Of a stretch of DNA of 6,969 nucleotides, positions 5,131 to 6,969 are shown piece after piece. The notes beneath the pieces are model-generated. The model saw nothing but the letters and a program-made list of their open reading frames with translations. It searched no databases and was not told the origin of the DNA. A program made the position numbers and the translations under genes. Numbering within the stretch: position 1 is the stretch's first letter; the number at the start of each line of letters is the position of its first letter. This stretch comes from Flavobacteriaceae bacterium (lineage in GTDB: Bacteria; Bacteroidota; Bacteroidia; Flavobacteriales; Flavobacteriaceae): positions 1 through 6,969 of the forward strand of contig JAURDG010000069.1 in NCBI GenBank assembly GCA_030828025.1, written 5' to 3'.

Positions 5131-5289
5131 ATGAAAAGAACCTTTCAACCATCAAAAAGAAAGCGCCGTAACAAACACGGTTTCATGGAGCGTATGGCTA
5201 CTGCAGCAGGGCGAAAAGTATTAGCAGCTCGAAGAGCCAAAGGAAGAAAAAAAATATCTGTTTCCTCTGAAGTTCGACACAAAAAATAA
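5131..5289 (+). CDS. rpmH: 50S ribosomal protein L34
   Basis: This 52-residue, highly basic protein of the large ribosomal subunit begins MKRTFQPSKRKRRNKHGF, the near-invariant L34 opening, followed by M-E-R-M-A-T-A-A-G-R-K-V-L-A-A-R-R-A-K-G-R-K. Canonical L34 ends near that point at about 44-46 residues; the extra I-S-V-S-S-E-V-R-H-K-K tail is a short extension of a kind I recall from Bacteroidota. The frame is open upstream to an ATG at 4969, but that would run through the promoter and the divergent gene, so ATG 5131 is the start. The leader is purine-rich before the ATG (a run of eight A) without a true Shine-Dalgarno. In many bacteria rpmH sits beside rnpA and dnaA; here carB follows instead. 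Confidence 0.97.
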   Translation: MKRTFQPSKRKRRNKHGFMERMATAAGRKVLAARRAKGRKKISVSSEVRHKK

Positions 5290-5312
5290 GTGAATAAATC
5301 GTTGAAAATATC

Positions 5313-5344
5313 AAGGTGTTGCTTTTTAAGTAACACCTTTTTTT
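5313..5344 (+). terminator. Intrinsic terminator of rpmH
   Basis: A 10-base-pair stem (5313-5322 with 5330-5339, one G-T pair) closes a 7-base loop, and T-rich sequence continues to 5344. It lies 23 bases after the rpmH stop and 41 bases before carB, so it should separate the two genes' transcription, at least partly. Confidence 0.9.
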
Positions 5345-5358
5345 ATATATCTTCCGAA

Positions 5359-5366
5359 GAATTTTG
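5359..5366 (+). promoter_or_regulatory. Possible -7 promoter box of carB
   Basis: GAATTTTG matches TAnnTTTG at 7 of 8 positions and lies 19 bases before the carB ATG. There is no -33 TTG at the right distance, where the rpmH terminator's T-run falls. It is the only candidate between that terminator and carB. Confidence 0.3.
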
Positions 5367-5385
5367 ACACAAAAAAGTTTCCTCT

Positions 5386-6969
5386 ATGCCAAAAAGAAAA
5401 GACATAAATAGCGTACTCATTATCGGGTCTGGACCCATCATTATTGGACAAGCATGCGAATTTGATTATTCTGGATCTCAATCGCTACGTTCGCTACGTG
5501 AAGACGGAATTGAAACCATCCTGATCAATTCAAATCCAGCAACCATCATGACCGACCCTTCAATGGCCGATCATGTGTACTTGTTGCCGTTAACCACAAA
5601 ATCCATCATCAAAATTCTAAAAGACCATCCGCAAATTGATGCTGTACTTCCGACTATGGGCGGACAAACGGCACTCAATTTATGTATCGAAGCAGATGAA
5701 AAAGGGATATGGGAGGATTATGGTGTCAAACTTATCGGCGTAAATATCGACGCCATCAACATAACGGAAGACCGGGAAAAATTCCGTGAACTCATGGAGC
5801 AAATAGGTGTTCCTATGGCACCGCAAGCTACCGCTACTTCTTTTCTTAAAGGGAAAGAAATTGCACAAGAATTTGGTTTTCCACTTTGTATTCGTGCATC
5901 ATACACCTTGGGTGGTGCTGGTGCAGCCATTGTTTACGATGAAAAAGACTTTGATGAACTGCTGCGACGTGGTTTGGAAATATCGCCCATTCACGAGGTG
6001 ATGATCGACAAAGCCATGATGGGCTGGAAAGAATACGAGCTGGAATTACTCCGCGATAAAAACGACAACGTAGTGATTATTTGTTCTATCGAGAATATGG
6101 ATCCTATGGGTATTCATACCGGAGATTCCATTACTGTGGCTCCTGCGATGACCTTGTCGGACACGACCTATCAAAAGATGCGTGATATGGCCATAAAAAT
6201 GATGCGCAGCATCGGCGACTTTGCTGGAGGGTGTAATGTGCAGTTTGCCGTAAGCCCAGACGACAAAGAAGAAATTATTGCCATAGAAATCAACCCACGT
6301 GTGTCGCGATCTTCTGCACTCGCCAGTAAGGCAACTGGGTATCCAATTGCGAAGGTAGCTTCTAAATTAGCCATTGGCTATAATCTGGATGAGCTAAACA
6401 ATCAGATTACAAAATCTACTTCTGCCTTGTTTGAACCTACCTTAGACTATGTGATTGTTAAAATTCCTCGTTGGAATTTTGATAAGTTTGAAGGCTCCGA
6501 CCGAACCCTTGGACTTCAAATGAAAGCCGTTGGTGAGGTCATGGGGATTGGACGTTCGTTTCAAGAAGCCTTGCACAAGGCAACGCAATCGTTAGAAATT
6601 AAGCGAAACGGATTGGGTGCCGATGGTAAAGGTTATACGGATTACAATCAAATCATTGACAAGCTGACCAACGCCTCTTGGGATCGGGTTTTTGTGATTT
6701 ATGATGCTATTGCTATGGGTATTCCACTGAGTAAAATATATGATATCACCAAAATAGACATGTGGTATCTCAAGCAATACGAAGAGCTGTTTCAACTACA
6801 GAAAGAAATTTCCAAATACTCTATAGACACTATAGAGAAAGAACTTTTACTGGAAGCAAAGCAAAAGGGCTACGGTGATAGACAAATTGCCCATATGCTA
6901 GATTGTCTTGAGAGCGAAGTGTATAATAAGAGAGACGCGTTTAACATTCATCGCGTGTATAAATTGGTA
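5386..6969 (+). CDS. carB: Carbamoyl-phosphate synthase large subunit, N-terminal part (cut by window end)
   Basis: The frame is open from ATG 5386 to the window end, giving the first 528 residues of CarB; the family is normally about 940-1080. With the CarA glutaminase it makes carbamoyl phosphate from bicarbonate, glutamine-derived ammonia and two ATP, for pyrimidines and arginine. Visible are the first pre-ATP-grasp fold with I-G-S-G-P-I-I-I-G-Q-A-C-E-F-D-Y-S-G (13-30) and N-S-N-P-A-T-I-M-T-D (48-57), then the carboxyphosphate ATP-grasp domain with E-D-R at 128-130, I-R-A-S at 169-172, G-W-K-E-Y-E-L-E (213-220), S-I-E-N (234-237), the metal-binding E-I-N-P-R-V-S-R-S-S (301-310) and a continuing helical oligomerisation region (about 405-528). 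Key catalytic positions look intact. The second ATP-grasp half and allosteric domain lie outside the window. It follows rpmH behind a strong terminator; carA is not in view. Confidence 0.97.
   Translation, partial: MPKRKDINSVLIIGSGPIIIGQACEFDYSGSQSLRSLREDGIETILINSNPATIMTDPSMADHVYLLPLTTKSIIKILKDHPQIDAVLPTMGGQTALNLCIEADEKGIWEDYGVKLIGVNIDAINITEDREKFRELMEQIGVPMAPQATATSFLKGKEIAQEFGFPLCIRASYTLGGAGAAIVYDEKDFDELLRRGLEISPIHEVMIDKAMMGWKEYELELLRDKNDNVVIICSIENMDPMGIHTGDSITVAPAMTLSDTTYQKMRDMAIKMMRSIGDFAGGCNVQFAVSPDDKEEIIAIEINPRVSRSSALASKATGYPIAKVASKLAIGYNLDELNNQITKSTSALFEPTLDYVIVKIPRWNFDKFEGSDRTLGLQMKAVGEVMGIGRSFQEALHKATQSLEIKRNGLGADGKGYTDYNQIIDKLTNASWDRVFVIYDAIAMGIPLSKIYDITKIDMWYLKQYEELFQLQKEISKYSIDTIEKELLLEAKQKGYGDRQIAHMLDCLESEVYNKRDAFNIHRVYKLV

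Noticed and set aside
5350..5360. Odd palindrome TCTTC-C-GAAGA just upstream of carB, a possible operator
   Set aside because: Five-base arms are expected by chance several times in 7 kb, and it has no second copy in the window. It does touch the weak carB box, so comparison with relatives could revive it.
1..6969. tRNA genes, CRISPR arrays, insertion sequences, toxin-antitoxin or defence modules
   Set aside because: Reading both strands I saw no T-loop-like motif with a matching acceptor stem, no spaced repeats, no transposase or terminal repeats, and no small paired genes of that kind. All gaps are short and accounted for by promoters and terminators.

Overview
The window looks like a stretch of ordinary core chromosome from a member of the Bacteroidota, most likely in or near the Flavobacteriia. 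Three things support this. The promoter boxes follow the Bacteroidota form TAnnTTTG, with no E. coli-type -10 box or strong Shine-Dalgarno sequence. DUF4199 and the short-form GlmU-like enzyme are families typical of this phylum. The CarB protein reads like flavobacterial CarB from memory. I could not run a search, so placement below phylum is inference.

Layout, left to right. On the minus strand, a DUF4199 membrane protein (40-549) is followed directly by what looks like the first 13 codons of a family 2 glycosyltransferase (1-39). Divergent from it are rpmE2 (zinc-independent ribosomal protein L31, 631-882), its terminator, a GlmU-like sugar nucleotidyltransferase/acyltransferase (952-2118) and mtaB (tRNA ms2t6A methylthiotransferase, start corrected to 2151, end 3488). 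Convergent with mtaB, and overlapping it by 4 bases, is a 97-residue GNAT-like protein (3485-3778, minus). Divergent from that is a small alpha/beta hydrolase (3836-4504), which converges on a membrane-anchored TPR-like protein (4516-5031, minus). Divergent again is rpmH (ribosomal protein L34, true start 5131) with a strong terminator, then carB (carbamoyl-phosphate synthase large subunit, from 5386), cut off by the window end after 528 codons.

The genes do not form one pathway. They cover translation (L31, L34, MtaB), envelope precursor supply (GlmU-like enzyme, possible glycosyltransferase), pyrimidine/arginine precursor synthesis (CarB) and proteins of unknown role. Most are transcribed singly or in short units from their own TAnnTTTG promoters. 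No gap exceeds about 100 bases, and I see no tRNA, CRISPR array, insertion sequence or other mobile element.

I found no new multi-gene system. The observations most worth a second look concern expression. The GlmU-like gene and mtaB have the -7 box exactly 4 bases before ATG, implying leaderless mRNAs. The promoter of the GlmU-like gene appears to have its -33 element inside the loop of the rpmE2 terminator. Both ribosomal protein genes share a TTTGCAGCC box and leader start. Among the proteins, the GNAT-like protein lacks the acetyl-CoA loop motif and the family cysteine.
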